A DNA stretch of 64,000 nt from Symbiodinium microadriaticum (Eukaryota > Sar > Dinophyceae > Suessiales > Symbiodiniaceae), in assembly GCA_001939145.1 (NCBI GenBank), contig LSRX01000283.1:191412-255411 (forward strand), in the 5' to 3' direction. Below the pieces are notes generated by a model that ran no database searches, was not told where the DNA came from, and saw only the letters and a program-made list of their open reading frames with translations. Made by a program: the position numbers and the translations under genes. Shown one piece after another: positions 24,651 through 38,222 of the stretch; position 1 is the first letter of the stretch, and the number at the start of each line of letters is the position of its first letter.

Positions 24651-27600
24651 GTCGGCATCACGAAAAACAGCGGCTCGCCCCGATACCTCTGACTAGTCTT
24701 GCGCACAGGCTCGGTCGATGGGTGGAGAGTGGCTGGAGCAACGATGCACTGGAAGCTGTCTGGACTACCTGGGATCCGTGCAAGCTCGAACCTCCCACTA
24801 CAGACAGGTCCATAGCTGACCAGAAGGGCTTCTCCTGCTAAACCAACCTCAAGCATCGAAGCAGCGCGCAGATGCCGCTCTGATCGGAACGGCTCAATCT
24901 GGGATGTTTCAAGCCATTTCAAGCCCAGTCACGGTTGCCAGTAGCGTCACCAGAAGTCGAAATCCCATGGGATTCGACATGATTTCAAAGGAGAGCGAGG
25001 GATGTGGGCGTTTGGAGTCTTGTGCCAAAGCAACTTCAAGTTTCAAGCGAGACTCAGATCTCCGCGGACGGTTTAGCACATCCTATGCCGAGGCCCTACC
25101 TGAGATGATCCGCTGCTAGGCAGCAGGGGTCGGGTTTCCGTACGATTGGGATGGAGTCCAAGTTCAGGGTGACCGCGGTGCCCTCTTGATTTGACGTTCG
25201 CACGTTCCTACAGCTGCAAGCCCTTCCAGCCTCCGGCCCCCTCACGCAAAGACTGGTGAGCCTGGGCAAGCAAGTTGGGCCGAAATGTCTCAAGCTTCCA
25301 AGTGCGGGACGACATATTCATAAGCGTAGAATGAGGCTATGATCTACCTGCTGCCCCAGCCGCTTACAGCAGTGGCACATCTGCAAAAAAGATTGGTGAC
25401 CGCCCGACCATGCAAAAGCCCTGTTGATCAAGCCCAGTTTGACCAGCACCGAGGTCGAACCCAAAACCACAGCATATTCGCACCACGAGTGTTCATGTAG
25501 CCAAAGTGTACAGTATGAGCTTAGCGGGTGTTTGCAACTGTAATCTGCTGCATCTCAGTGGCTCTGTAAGCAGCTCGGAGGACACCTCGGCAGAGGCACA
25601 GCGAAGCAAAGGACAAGGACTTCCCGAGCCAGGAGGGCTCGGAGGAGGGCTTTTGGGGGAAGGATCGCACCATCTACGGTGGAGACCGCAGAGAGCTATA
25701 CAAACCTTGTCGCGACGACGCAGGAATCGAGTGTCTCACCAACCGCAATCAGAATTCATGCGACTAGATGTGTAGGCAGGAAAACCACGAAAAGGAGAGA
25801 ATGCCGACGGAAGCTCTTCGGGCCTGTAAAATAAAGTTCGTTCGACAGCAAAGGACATTGAGCGAGTTGTTAGATCCAACTGAAGACCCATTGCCAAAAC
25901 AACGGACATCGCTAAGCGATGAACGATCAGGAGTCAACAAGCCTCGAACTCGTTTGAGAAGTCGAACACATGGACATGCCTCACGGCTTCGGCCCCGCGG
26001 GCCGTGCCCGCAAGGGGATCCCAAGGGGCCTCCTCGAGCAGCCTCTGCAGCGCGGCGCCCCGGCGGCCGCGGCCGCGACGGAGCTGCGAGGCACTCTGCC
26101 TCGAGAGAATTCCAAAAAAAAAACGCGAAGAAGCAACACTTTCTTGAGGCTTTTAGAAGCAATCGAAGCCCCCAAAGAAGGGCCCGGCCTCTCCAGCGCC
26201 AAGCTGAACTCGTCCTCCCGACGGAACGCTGCCTGACACGATGCCATGCCCTTCAAGACGTTAGTAAAACGTTGCTTCTGAACCCAACTTGGGCGATGCG
26301 GCTCAGAATGGCCCGGCACTGGAACTAGAAACCTTCCGGCGGCATTGGAATCTTCCGGGTGTCGGCTGCTGGAGAGTGAAACCCGGTGCACCTCTCCAAC
26401 ACCCAGGACTCGCGAATCGTCTTCAAAAGCGGCGAGCTGCTCCTGTTTGCATGACATGTGTCAGAGGGGGTCCAAGAACACCTTCGCATGAACACAAACT
26501 TAGTGCACGAAACACTCCGATAGTCAGCGATACTTTCACAAGACTTGCGAATCCTGAGAGTCTCGAAGCCTCGAAGCCCCTTCAGTGCCTGGAGCGCCAG
26601 GAGGTTCCGCAGGAGGAAGAAGCGGCCGTGGAAGCCGGCGCTCCTGAGCCGGAAGCTATGGGTTCCAGGGCCTGAATGGGGCGATACGGTTCAGGGATGT
26701 GCAGGGTACAGCGACCTGCGCAAAAGCCACAGTACAACCCCAAGTTGTCCCCCGAGCTGGCATGCCCGAAGCATCGGCACCCAGGCGATCTCAGGTTGCC
26801 GTCACGAGACGCTGCGCCGCGCTTGCCGATGTTCTCTGCAGTGCCGCGGAGCCAAAGAGGGCCTCGATGGGTCGACAAGCAGAGCCTCACGGAAACTTTT
26901 GAAGCCTCGGGCAGCCTTAGCCGCCTTAGCCTTAGCACTGGCCCTCAACCGCAGATGCTCACGCGAAAGCAGAAACGCACAGACCACTTCAATGGGTTAA
27001 ATTGAAAGCCTCACAGGCATGCCCGATGTTTGCAGTCGTGGGACTGCTGGATGCAACGATGTCCAGCAGAGCTTCGAAGTCCGAGACCTGTGATGTGCAG
27101 TTGGCCGACCCTGGTGCTGCTTTGGGTATTTCGGAAGGCCTGAACTGCGACTTCCATACCTGTCGGCGGCTAGAACATGTTAGAACCATCTGCATGTCAG
27201 GTCTATGTCGAGCACGGAAGATAAGGAGAGCCCGCGAATTGAACCTTTCCTCGCTGGGTCAACGAGGGACCTGACTTCAAGACCCTTCTCCTTGGGGGAT
27301 TCGCTTCGAGCCATCGCTCATCGTTCAGGCTGCAGTTGTTTGCGGCTTTTGTGGTGCAATGAGCCACTGCTGCCAAATAGCCTCTGAAAGTCCTATGGGA
27401 GTAGAGTGCGAATGAATGAAAAACCGTGTGGGGATGCCACAGACATTGAAGCAGCCAAGAGACAAGAGACAACAACAAGAAACATGCACATCAGGATAGC
27501 CCCTTACGCTTAGAGAAAGCTCCGAGCCCAGGCTGCTGATGCCTAAACGCTGGTGGTAGAGCCCCCCGACCTCGAGCACCTGATATGAGGCCGAAAGCAG

Positions 27601-29644
27601 CGCAAGCGGTCGCGACAGAGACTTCGGCTGCCGCGCAGCGGCCTTCTTGGGGTGGGTTGGGCATGGGGGGCTCTGGGTGTAGGTGCTGGGGTTCTGGGGT
27701 TCAGGCTTCAGGAGCGACTTGAGCGGCACTGCCGAGATGTTTAACAACTCACAACGAAACTGTAGCTGGGAATGCACCGGAAGACACAGATAGACATACG
27801 CCTCAAAGCATATTCTGCACGCTGTCAAAAACTTGCGCCGCACAATGCCTGGAACACTGCCTCAGGGTACTGGAACTCCTTGGCTGAAACTGAAACTCAC
27901 TGCACACTCCAGGGCTTTAAGTGCCTGCGGTTCCGGGCCAAGCGCGTTCTGCCCTTGCCTTCGAAGGCATTTTGAAGACCAAGCAGCTGACAGGTCGTCG
28001 CTGAGGTCGGCAGACAGCCTGGGTATGCTTGATGTCTGTAGCACTTCTCATACTAATTACATAGATGCAACGACGAAAGTTACGGCTCTCCGACATCGAA
28101 ACAGTCCAACAGCCGCACAAAAACATCTTCCACTGACATCCAGCTGCAGCGGAGGGGTCTCGGTACATGAACTCGGAAGTAGCAGCTCTCCAAGAAGTGT
28201 CGAGAGGTGCTGACGAATGTTCAAAAGGTTACACGCCGCATGGTTCTGAGCTCTGAGTCTTGAGCCAAAGAACCCTGATTCCTCCAAGGAGCAGCACCCT
28301 TCGCGCCTCTGCAAAGAGACGCCTTCGCGAGGCACCCAGCAGTGATGCCAGCGAAGAGCGCACCTTTGTTAAAGCTGGGGCTTTCTTTGGGTTTTGGGCT
28401 TTGGGGGCGACCTGAACACTTTGCAGCCGTGGCGCAGGCGTCCGCGATGCCAAGGCCTCTCGCTGCTCGGCCAATTCAGCCTGGCTGTCGGTGACGGGTC
28501 ATCGAGACTGTGAAAGCACTGCCGGTCTGTCCTGGTCCTAAACTCGCACAAGGATGAACGGGTGCCTAAGCGGCAGCAAGTAGTATGTGCCAGGCGAAAG
28601 CTGCAGTCTCCTTCAAGACTTTGGAAGTTACTCTGTGCCGCAATGCCTATTTGAGAGCTAGCCCTTTCAAAAACTTGCTGCTACCTGAGAAAACCTAGTT
28701 GCTGTCTGCCTTTACACCCAAGTGCTTGCTCCATCAAAAGACCCCAATCAACAACGTACTCTGAAATCATCCGGTCAAGTCAGGTCTAGTCAACATTGCC
28801 ACACACAGGCACACAGGTATGCCCAGTGCTTGAGCCTGAAGCCTGGCAATGGATAGGTTGCCTGATATAAGCTCGCCTCGACTAAGAAACCCTCGATGCC
28901 GAAATGTTGGGCACTCAAGTATACGTCTGAACGCAAGTCCCAAGCCCCTTTCAGGCCTTCAGCACTTCAGCCGTGGCTGCGAGATCAACCTCGCTTGCGG
29001 CATCGTTGCAAGCGGAGCCCCAAACTGACCAAGCTGAGCCCCCCCGGAGTTTCCCCATACACAAAAGGTCATAAACCAGAAGTCCCGGAGTCTGAAATCT
29101 ACACGTCTCATGCACAAGCGCATTGACGCCGTGTTGCGTGAGGTCGTGGTGATTCTTGGGTTGCTCTACAATGCTACAACGATGCCGCAGTCAAGCGCAT
29201 GAACCAAGCTTCTCCTTCCCGGGCTCTTCATTCGGTGCGCCCTTTGGTACTGGACGGCTCTTGCCAGGCTGCTTGACTGCCAACTTTCAATCCGTGCCAT
29301 ACCTTGGCAGACTCCCGGTGTGCTAACGAGCTGCCCAACTTGAGGCCGCGCAGGCAGGCTGCATAGCCTCGACGGATTTTAAGCTACAAGTTCCGTTCGA
29401 GCGGGACAGAACAAACTTGCAGAACTTGCACGTGGTGGTCGTAATGCGCACGAAGAGCTTCTTACTCTGAACAGCCCCAGGTAAATCACGTCTCGACGGC
29501 ACGAACTGGAGTTTGCTGCTTGCACCTCCTGGAACAATGTGCCGAGGTGGGCGAAGATGCCCTCAAGTGCCTGAAAAAACATGGGTCAGTTATGGATGTC
29601 AACAGGGGGGCTCCTGCAGTAGTTTGTTAGGAATCGCGATGGAT

Positions 29645-29648
<4 letters not shown>

Positions 29649-29679
<31 letters not shown>
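29649..29679. repeat. (GA)n microsatellite
   Basis: About 14 GA units. Confidence 0.95.
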
Positions 29680-32600
29680 AGCAGATCGCAGCATAGTTGC
29701 AGCAATCTTCATGGCGATAGCCCCTAGCAGAAGGTTAGAAATTGGAACATCGCTTCATGCAGTGCATGTGTGCGGGGTGTATGACTACAGACACCCTCGG
29801 ACAGCGCCTCCTGCGTTGCATGCGGTGTGAAGAAAGCCTGAGAATCAGAGACTGTCAATACCGCATTTCTGCAGGTTTCTTGAATTCTCCCACAAGACGT
29901 CAGACAAGCTCTTCCACATTCACAACCATTTAGACAAGATTCGGCCCTTTGACATGGTTGAAGGCAAGAGACCTCGAAGCAGCGCTGCTCTCGTGATGAG
30001 GTATCCATCAAGTAGGCGACGGACTGCCTCCAAGACACAGGCTCAAGGCCTGAAACTCGCGAAACCCAATGGAACAGGAGCAGCAATGCTGTATAGTTGT
30101 AGAGGGATGCGATGAAAGGTAGTATGTCATTGCTCGCACGGACCGAATCGGCTCTTTCACCGGTACGTGTAAGGAAACGAAATCGGCTTGTCATTGCATG
30201 ATGAATGCCAGTGCTGTTGACCTTTTGAATCCAATTGACCTTGCTCATGATCCTACAAAGTGCTTTGGCGGTTTAGCGTTGCCGCCTTGCCAGCTGAGTC
30301 AGTGAGCCCGGTTGGTTGGCGGCAGCCTCCTGGTCGAAGCTGAGGCAGGCTCGGGGCTTCAGAGAGAACCGGAACCACAGATCAACGCAACATCAGGTGA
30401 GATTGTGTTCTGGAAGAGAGAGCATAGAGGCCAGATCGCCTTTGTTGAGACCCACAAAACTCACGTTGAAAAGAATGAAACCAGATCCACAAACAAAGCA
30501 CAAATCCTGCACACTGAGGGCTACAACGGCTACAAGAGACTGTCCAGACTCGCTGCACACGTGTTGGAGTTTTTTTGACGGACATCAACCGAACGCTTAC
30601 CAGCAGCCGGCTTTTCATGAAAAATGCTTGTGGCACGGTGCGGAGCCGCGTCTCTGAAACAGTTCTCTCTTCTGAAGGTTTATGTAAGCAGAAGATACTG
30701 CCTTCTGGACTAGGAATCACGTAACACATTCCGCCGATCCAGAACATAAGCTTGTCTTGACGGGACGAACATCCGTTGTGAGCCCCTGGCAAAGTGTCTC
30801 TCCGCTTTCCAGGCTGAGGCCGGGTCCCGAAGCGACGCCCAGTGCGCGGCGGCTGCGCCGGCAACGAGGCGTAGCCGCAGGATCGCAAAGAAGCGCTCCA
30901 ACTCGTCCAACGTTGCAGCCTCTGCGCCCACAAAGGGAGCAGACGCACCGAAACTTCAAGTGAATCGACAGGCCCCGCATGGCCCCGCCGCTTCTCAGGC
31001 TGAGGCCCACGAATGGGCCAACGGCACCCTGCCCGTAACATGACACGAAACAACGACGGACAACAAGTCACGCCACGCCGAAGCCTCGAGAGGCGTTTCG
31101 TTTGCTGAGTCGAAGGCGACAAGCCGACCCGAAAGCACCACACTTCCGAAGACGACAGAAAACGACTGCTGTCAAAACAATCAAACCGGAATCTTTCAAA
31201 ACGTAGCACACCCGAAAATTCGGCACATGGCGAATCCTCAAGAAGCACGTTTGCTCTTCTATCCTAATGACCAGATGCGACACACCTGCACTCCACGACA
31301 GCGTTTTCAAAGTGAATGGCTGCCCGGAGTCGGACGCTGCCATGTGCCTGCTTGGAAGAAGACATCCACCCCTCGAGGCCACAGATTTTTTTGAACTTCA
31401 AGGGGCATACTGCGGTTGGGCCCGCGAGTGCCGGAGCAGCACGGCCAGCGCTGGCCGGAAGCTCCTCGGGAAGTACAACTTGGCAAAAGAGCAACGGCCC
31501 CTGGCTCTTCAGGGGCTTGGGAACGACACGACACAACTGCAAACATCAGAGAGGCTTCGTGTTGGCTCAGTTGTGTCGCATGACTACAAGGCCCTTTCCC
31601 ACATCAACAAGATCCACTTTAATGCACCCCTTCTTCAAGTAGAATCTCACGCTTCTTCCATGCTTGATTCTTGGCCAGTCTGTGGCAGAGGGTGCTTCCA
31701 AGCCGCGGCGAGATCATGTGAAAATTTGTGTAGAAAATCCTGGGCTCAGATGTGTCTCACGTCGCGAAATGAAGCAACAACCGACTAAGCAGAATCTCAA
31801 TGAGCTTGCTTTGTAACCCCACCAAAAAAGCCTTCGAGCCGGCGCCAAGCAGAGCGCTTCATCTAGATGCCACTGAACCCGCCAATGTTGCATGCGACAG
31901 AAAAGTGATAAATAAGAAAAAGTCATCAACACCAGATGCCCTGATGGTGTCGGCCATGCGGAACGGAACTGCCAATTGTGAGCTTGGCAAGGCTCTGCGT
32001 GTCGACCGTTGAAGTATCCTCCTGCTCCTGGCAGGCTGAAGTTTGAGGGCTTCGGTTCATGAGGGCTTGGGGACAAGGGCTTCGGTTCGTCCAACTACAT
32101 AGTAACTTTACGTAGTTGGGCGCATTGCACATCTGGCGGCTGAAAAGAAAGCTTCCGAATCCAGAAGGCCAAAACAACCGAAAAGGAAAGAGCAAGCCCG
32201 TGGGGCCCATGGGGTTGCTAAACATCGGAAACCCGAGGAACTTGAGCACCTGTGAAAGGCCCAGCACGAGCATCAGCTGCAAGTCACCCTGTAAACATCT
32301 ACGCGCACATCCAAATGCGCCAACACACATGCTAAGCCCGAACAACGAAAGTTGCTGTCTCGGGACTATCGCCACCCCGTACTGCCTGCAAGTGCACGAG
32401 CACTTCCTGCACTTGGGCCTCTGCGGCCTGTGTGGGGGAGGCGCAGGAGGGCTTGCAGAAGGAGACCTCTACAGGGTCTGGGTCAAATTCAATTCTGAGG
32501 CCCGCATCCAAAGCCTGGTCTGCCCTTAAAGATTAGCGCTGCCTTAGCTATGTCCTCGGCCTACGTCCTGACTCAGCCCCTTACGCCCTCTCCGTGTCAT

Positions 32601-32742
32601 CCTTCCCGCTGCCGAAGCTTGCATATTCAACAGAGACGCCAAACAATTGAAGTTCAGTGGTCCCGAATTCCTGCTCTCATAAAGGTCTTGAGGGGTCTGC
32701 CTTGAGCTGATGTCCTGGCTCGGTTTCACGAAGGCCGAGGTT

Positions 32743-33039
32743 TCAGGATCTAGCTCCCTCGGTACTGGGAAATCTGATCCTGAGAATCTTGGAGCTCTCA
32801 ACACGAGGGTTATGCCACTCCAGGACCTGCCTCCAACGCCCGTTGCAGCGAACTCCGGAGCAGGATGCAGACCTCGCAGAAAGGTAAACTTGCACTGCGC
32901 ATGGCCCTTGGAGTTCTAGCGGCATCCTGCAGGGTTTCCTGCCATCGCATCGTAGCTTCGTCTGCTTGGGATTCAAAATTGACTTTTCGACTAGGCAGCT
33001 CACTTGTCCAGCCGAACTACACACCCGCAATGCTTGGAC

Positions 33040-33093
<54 letters not shown>

Positions 33094-33244
33094 CAGCAGC
33101 AGTCGTAGTAACAATAGTTGCAGGAGTAGCATGAGTAGCAGGAGCAGCACGGTGGCAGGAGTAGCAAGGGCAGGAGCAGTAGTGGTAGTAGTAGTAGTCG
33201 TCGTCGTCGTCGTAGTCGTCGTCCTCGTCGTCGTCGCAGCAGCC

Positions 33245-33293
<49 letters not shown>

Positions 33294-33336
33294 CAGCAGT
33301 AGTAGCAGTAGTAGCAGTAGCAGTAGCAGAAGTAGC

Positions 33337-33371
<35 letters not shown>

Positions 33372-33522
33372 GAGTAGGAGGAGGAGGAGGAGGATTAAAA
33401 AGCACTCCAAGCCGCCCTGTTCCGCAGGTGCGACAGGCCGCTCCTAAGCTGCGGTCGTTTTTGCAGAGGACTCCTTCAAAAACGGGCCAATTGTGGGCGT
33501 TTGCAGCATCTAGGCCTAAGGC
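32743..33522 (-). CDS. possible exon(s) with Pro/Thr-rich linker, unrecognised
   Basis: 260-codon open frame without a start codon. Before the repeats it reads AACRTCGTGRLGVLFNPPPP, then Thr/Ala runs, a Leu run (where the repeat leaves the Thr frame), and a Cys-rich tail of about 95 residues. A possible acceptor is cagcttag|G near 33450. I do not recognise a domain; it may be a decayed linker exon of a neighbouring gene. Confidence 0.25.
33042..33396. repeat. AGT-type trinucleotide array; Thr/Ala coding on the minus strand
   Basis: Runs of AGT mixed with CGT, AGC and GGAG triplets. On the minus strand they read as Thr (ACT/ACG/ACC) and Ala after a run of Pro codons, like the linkers of the GH81 gene. 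A minus-strand frame is open from 33522 to 32743, with Cys-containing unique sequence on both sides, but the Thr frame shifts by one base near 33150. Confidence 0.7.
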
Positions 33523-34367
33523 CTAACTAACGACGATTTCACTGGGGTCCATGATCAACCCCAGACATTGAATGGGCAGGTCCCTGTACATGTTACAGAC
33601 TGAATGTGAGGCATTTGCATCTTCGGGCTTCGGGCGGTTGTTGATCAAAGCTGCTGAGGGGCAAGAGCTGGGAAATCGGTGGGGCTTGGCATGTCAGCCT
33701 CGTCAGCTACTGTAGTACTGTACGGAGCAGCGCCGCGCTCTCTTGCTCAGAGAGTCTGTTTTGGTATGAACGCGTGTTTGCTGGCAGTGTCTGCGGTTCT
33801 GCGCTGGCTTTTGAAGGAAAAAGCATTGACAACACGCTGAATCATATGTCCAGGGTGCAGAGCTCTCTGAGCTTCCAAGAAGTCGTACCGTGATTCCAGC
33901 GACAGTGCACTGCTCTCCAGTCCTTGCTTGCAGTGCTCTTCTGGGACGGTGGTTCTAAGTGAGGCCCAGTGCTGCAGAGCCACGCTCAAGGAGCTGATCA
34001 AGCTCCTTTCAAGGCTGCAGATACACCACCACTCCAGCACCACCCTCTCTCCCTCTCTCCCTGTCTCAGCTCCTCCGGCGCTGCGAGGAGGTCGGCACCG
34101 GAATCCAGCTTCTGCAGGGCAGGTGGAAAAAACAAAGGAGCCCTTCAGCGTTAGCAAAGCAAGAAGATGCCGCCCTGGCTCTGCCTCGGCAAGAGGCTCC
34201 GAGCACTGCAGAATCTCCAACCTGGCTTGATTTCCGCGTGGCTTCTTGCCGAACCCTGCATGGGCCCTGAGTGGGCAAAGGAGCAAGGGCAGTGCCTGGT
34301 GGAGAGCTGATCTGCGAAGGCACCGAGGCGGCTGTGCTCCTCCAAAGTTGCCTGAATGGGCTTGCTG

Positions 34368-34401
34368 TTTAGGGTTTAGGGGTTTTAGGGGCCTTAGGGT
34401 T
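34368..34401 (+). repeat. interstitial TTTAGGG cluster
   Basis: gtttagggtttagggg followed by degenerate ttttaggg and cttaggg units. Confidence 0.8.
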
Positions 34402-34924
34402 CCTTGATAAGGGCTCAGGAGTTCTTCATGGCCTTTGGGATCTGATGGCTTTTTTTATGGTTACGGCCTGGATCCGCTACCACTTGGAGAGTTGCCCCCT
34501 TCTCCTTGCGAGTTTAGTAGATTGCCAGGGGCCATAAAGACGGGTTCAACAGTAGAACTCTTCCGAACTTGTGTTGAACAGTCTGTCCTGAAGCTTCGAC
34601 TTCGAGTTTCAATACTCGGCCAAAAGCGATTTTGATCCGATTGACTGGAAAGCCAAAGGCTGTTGAGGACGTTTGGCCCAGGTGCGACCCTGGCGATGAA
34701 ACTGATGAAGCGAACTCTTTTAGAAGCAGATGATGCAGAGGATCCGACTGTATGATGATGATCATGGGCTTCTAAACCGGATGCGTGGGTCAGAACCCCA
34801 GACCACATGGACGCAGACGCCCCTGTCGCCTGGCAGCGCTGGTGAAGCCACGAAGAGCTGCGCTCGAACTCTCGGTGCTCGAGCTGACGGCTGGAGAAAC
34901 GGGGGGGACAAAAGCCCGAATAAA

Positions 34925-34981
34925 GATGCCAAGAGCCCCAAAAGCCCCAAAGAGCCCCAAAGAGCCCCAAAGAGCCCCAGC
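34925..34981. repeat. 12-bp minisatellite (agccccaaag family)
   Basis: Four to five head-to-tail copies of a 12-base unit related to AGCCCCAAAGAG in locally GC-rich sequence. Confidence 0.85.
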
Positions 34982-36483
34982 GGATGCGGAAGAAGCGCCT
35001 GCAGCTCCTCGAGGCCCCGCTTCAGTGCCGCAACGGCCGCTGCCGCTTCGGCGCTGCCCGTGCCCAGTTGGCGGAGCCAGCTGAGGCCTCGCTCTGCGCT
35101 GCTCGGTTCGGCGCTGTTGTTAAATTGAGGGGACGAGTGTGTCCTTGTCTAACTTGAGTGGGCCGGTCGCCCGAGTTCTAATCAGCACGGGAACGGTTGA
35201 ATTTACCCATGCTCCTATGTCGGGGCGCTTGCGGCATGCATGACAACATGTTGCTTGAATTTCGCGGTGCAGGGCTGCACGGCACGGGTATTGTTGGAAT
35301 GTGGGCTTGTAAAAGACGTGCAGGAAGTTATGCGAACACCAAACGAACTATATCCATGCCCCATAAGTTGTGTGAGCAGTAGCGGCAATTGATTGCAGTC
35401 TGAGTTTTGTGGAGGAGGAAGATGAGGAAGCTTCGGAATCCATGTAGCTGCATCACAGGCCTCTCCCGGCCCACCGCACCATCAAGTCCCTAACCGTAGC
35501 CTTATCCCCAACTTGAAACCTGTCGTAGCCCAGACTTTATGCGGCCTCTGTGTAGAAGGAAGCAGGGGTCGGGGTCGATGGGCTTGTCGTCGGGAAAATC
35601 ATGCGGAGCTTGGGTCACGACTTCTGCACAATTCTGCGCACAGAGTGGCAAGGCAACAGTACCACGAGCGCAAGCGTTCGTCTGACAGATCCTAGGCGAT
35701 GTCCTCATGACAGCAGATCAAACTGCTATGCGCGTCTCTGATAACGCCAAAGTTAGCTGCAGCCGTTTCAATGCAACGACTGTGGGTGTCGTCATGAGAC
35801 TCCTGTGGATATAAATATGACGGCACCTACATCTACTCACCGCACGGCAGGCCCAAGTCTTGAAGCCTGTACCATAGTCTGCAGCTTTACAGGCTCCGGG
35901 ATCGCCAATGCGTGCCAAGAAACGGCGACTCGACAGTGTTTTGGCGCTGGTGCCTTAGACATGTTGAGCCTGGAGCCCCGGCATCAGCATAACAGAATAA
36001 TTGACAGAAGGTCGCCACGCTCGAAAACCTCCTCCGGAGCCTGACCTGTCTGCCGATGCCGAAATCCCAAGTAGACGAGGATCGCTGCTTTCGAAGTGCC
36101 TGTGCAGTGCGAAAGGCTGCAAGGCTCAGACATATCCGGATGCAAAAAAAACACCGAGACCGAGCCTCCGCCGCTGCCTGCCAGCGATGCACCGCCTCTG
36201 GCTGGGGTGAAGTGGCGCAACACAACAGCGCTCGGAAGCGCTGCTGTGGCCGTCAAACTGAGCATGGCTTTTGCAAATGGTCTGACATTTCTCTTATATT
36301 CAAAGATATTATAACATCTTCTCTTCTCTTATATTATTTTATATCATATCATATCGAGGTCTGACATCAGAATGCCCCAGAGTGAAAGGAGACCGCCTCG
36401 GCGCAGCTGAAGTCGTCCCGGATGGCCGCAGGCGACAGGCCCTTTCCAACTCGCTTCGAGTCTTCGGCTCAACTCTTCGAAGG

Positions 36484-36568
36484 CTCCTTACTATTTTAAT
36501 TATATATTTGTATATATATATATATATATAATTATATATATATATAGATATATATAGATATATATCTG
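36484..36568. repeat. AT-rich (TA)n microsatellite
   Basis: TA runs broken by ATTATA and TAGATA. Confidence 0.9.
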
Positions 36569-38112
36569 TGTGGGAGTCTGGGACAAGACTGCCGAGGCGT
36601 TCCAGACCTTGGGGCTCAAGGCATCCACCCTTCCACAAGGAATGCGCAGCCCCGCATTGCTGTGTCCTCATCGTAGATTGAAGCCAGCTCCTCGTGCTTT
36701 CCAACAGAATGGCACTTCGCAGAGTCATGGCATGCAAGCTCCATGCAACAGCACATTTCAAAGCCCCGCGAATGCATGTAACGCCCACGTGTTTGCCCAA
36801 CTTCAGCACCGGCGAAGACACCTCCAGCAGCTGCAGCTGCCTCGCCGGCAGCGGCAGCGGCTCCGCCATGGCTGTGGAGCTAGGCTTCGGATTCGGCACC
36901 CTTCGGCTTCTGCCGTCTAGCTGCGTCTAGCTGTAGCTTTGGGCTTCGTGTCAAGGCTGTGCCATTTTGCGCTTGCAATTAGATGCAGCTGGGCTTGCCG
37001 TCCTGTCCTGGTTGAGTGGTGTGGGGCTTTGACCCGGGCTCGGGTGTAAAGCTGGTCCCTGCCTTCCGGGCTGGTTTCGGGGCTGGTTTCGGGATTCGGA
37101 ACATATGATTACTCACTGTCACTTGTAAAGTGGCTGGTTTCTTGCAGATGGCGCGATCTCAGAATCTCCGAGTGAGCCCCGAATAGCGTGGCATCCGACC
37201 CACCTGAACTCTTCATCTTCAAATCCTTGGAGAAGTTGCGTCAAATGGACACGAAGCGCAATGCCCAAGCTGTCGCGCCAAACCCTCGACGAAGCTCCCC
37301 CGATGGGATGCAACAGAGTGCTGTGACCTGAAAGCTTCCACTGCAGAGGCCCAGATTAACCTAGATTCGGACCTAGATGGTTCTATGAACCATGAACTTG
37401 CATCAACAGGATGTTTCCAACCCTGCGTGGCGAACTGCGAAGCGCAAGCTGAACCCAGCACTGGAAGAGGATCGTGGGTAAAGGATGAGTCCGATCCTTT
37501 GAGAACACAAGGCCTTAGGAGTGCAATTCTGAATCCTGCGTGCCAGCTTTGGGGGATCTCTGAAAATGGAAACCCGAGATCCTCCGCGTTGCCATGGCAA
37601 AACAGGATGACGCCCGCGGCACGCGGGGCTGGAAGCCTGGCAACGAGATCCGGTCGCCACGGGCGCTTTCCAAAAGTTCAAGATCTCGAAGAGCTCCTTT
37701 GGTCACTCTCGATGGCCAGGAACCGCCAAGGCTCCACGATCCCCCGAATCTCGAACTCTGAACCCTGCCCACAACACGCCGGCCAAGCCAAACGCAAGGG
37801 ATGCCCTCGGCAAACCTGCAAAGACAGTTGTAGAAGTGCTCAGAAAACTAACCGATCACTAAACCGATTTCTTCTGGAGCTGTGCCAAATTCCGGGCTAC
37901 TGTTGGGGAATCGATGTTCAATAGACCTCTCAAACACTGTCCTCTGCAGAGCTCGTTTTTGCATGCCCAACCGGAAATCTGAACCCTTACGATACTTACA
38001 CAGAGCCACCGGCGGGCGGAGGCTCTGATTAAATGCAATTTGCCACCCATCTGAGCAAAACCCGACCGCAACGCAGCAAAGCAAAAAACAAAACATGATC
38101 ACAAGAACCGAC

Positions 38113-38222
38113 AAGCCCCTGCAGTATTTTCGGGGGCTTAATCATTTAGAATAGGGTTCTGCGGCCCATTATAATATGGAACCCCCACAATAGTATTGGT
38201 ACTTATTCAGGCCCCTACAGTA
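38113..38222. repeat. small repeat element with stem and flanking direct repeats
   Basis: Begins with an inverted repeat AAGCCCC/GGGGCTT (38113-38119 and 38133-38139). Near-identical 12-mers GCCCCTGCAGTA (38115) and GCCCCTACAGTA (38211) flank it. Its inner part (38147-38173) resembles 46824-46850 at 23 of 27 bases. Possibly a small non-autonomous element. Confidence 0.4.

Larger units (their letters stand above)
24110..33040. other. no gene assigned; 5' part of the GH81 gene may lie here
   Basis: No reading frame could be identified. The missing N-terminus of the GH81 gene (signal peptide, first exons) should lie right of 24.1 kb on the minus strand. GA repeats occur at 24.60 and 29.65 kb; 25.97-26.10 kb is GC-rich with an Ala-coding run. 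The longest ORF (minus, ATG at 31041 to 30382) has no recognisable motif. Confidence 0.4.

Noticed and set aside
28258..28280. CTTGAGCCAAA, resembling the reverse complement of the dinoflagellate spliced leader
   Set aside because: Only 11 bases match and then diverge; likely chance.
30382..31248. 288-residue minus-strand ORF, the longest in the window
   Set aside because: GTG start, no recognisable motif and random-looking composition; dinoflagellate exons found here are far shorter.
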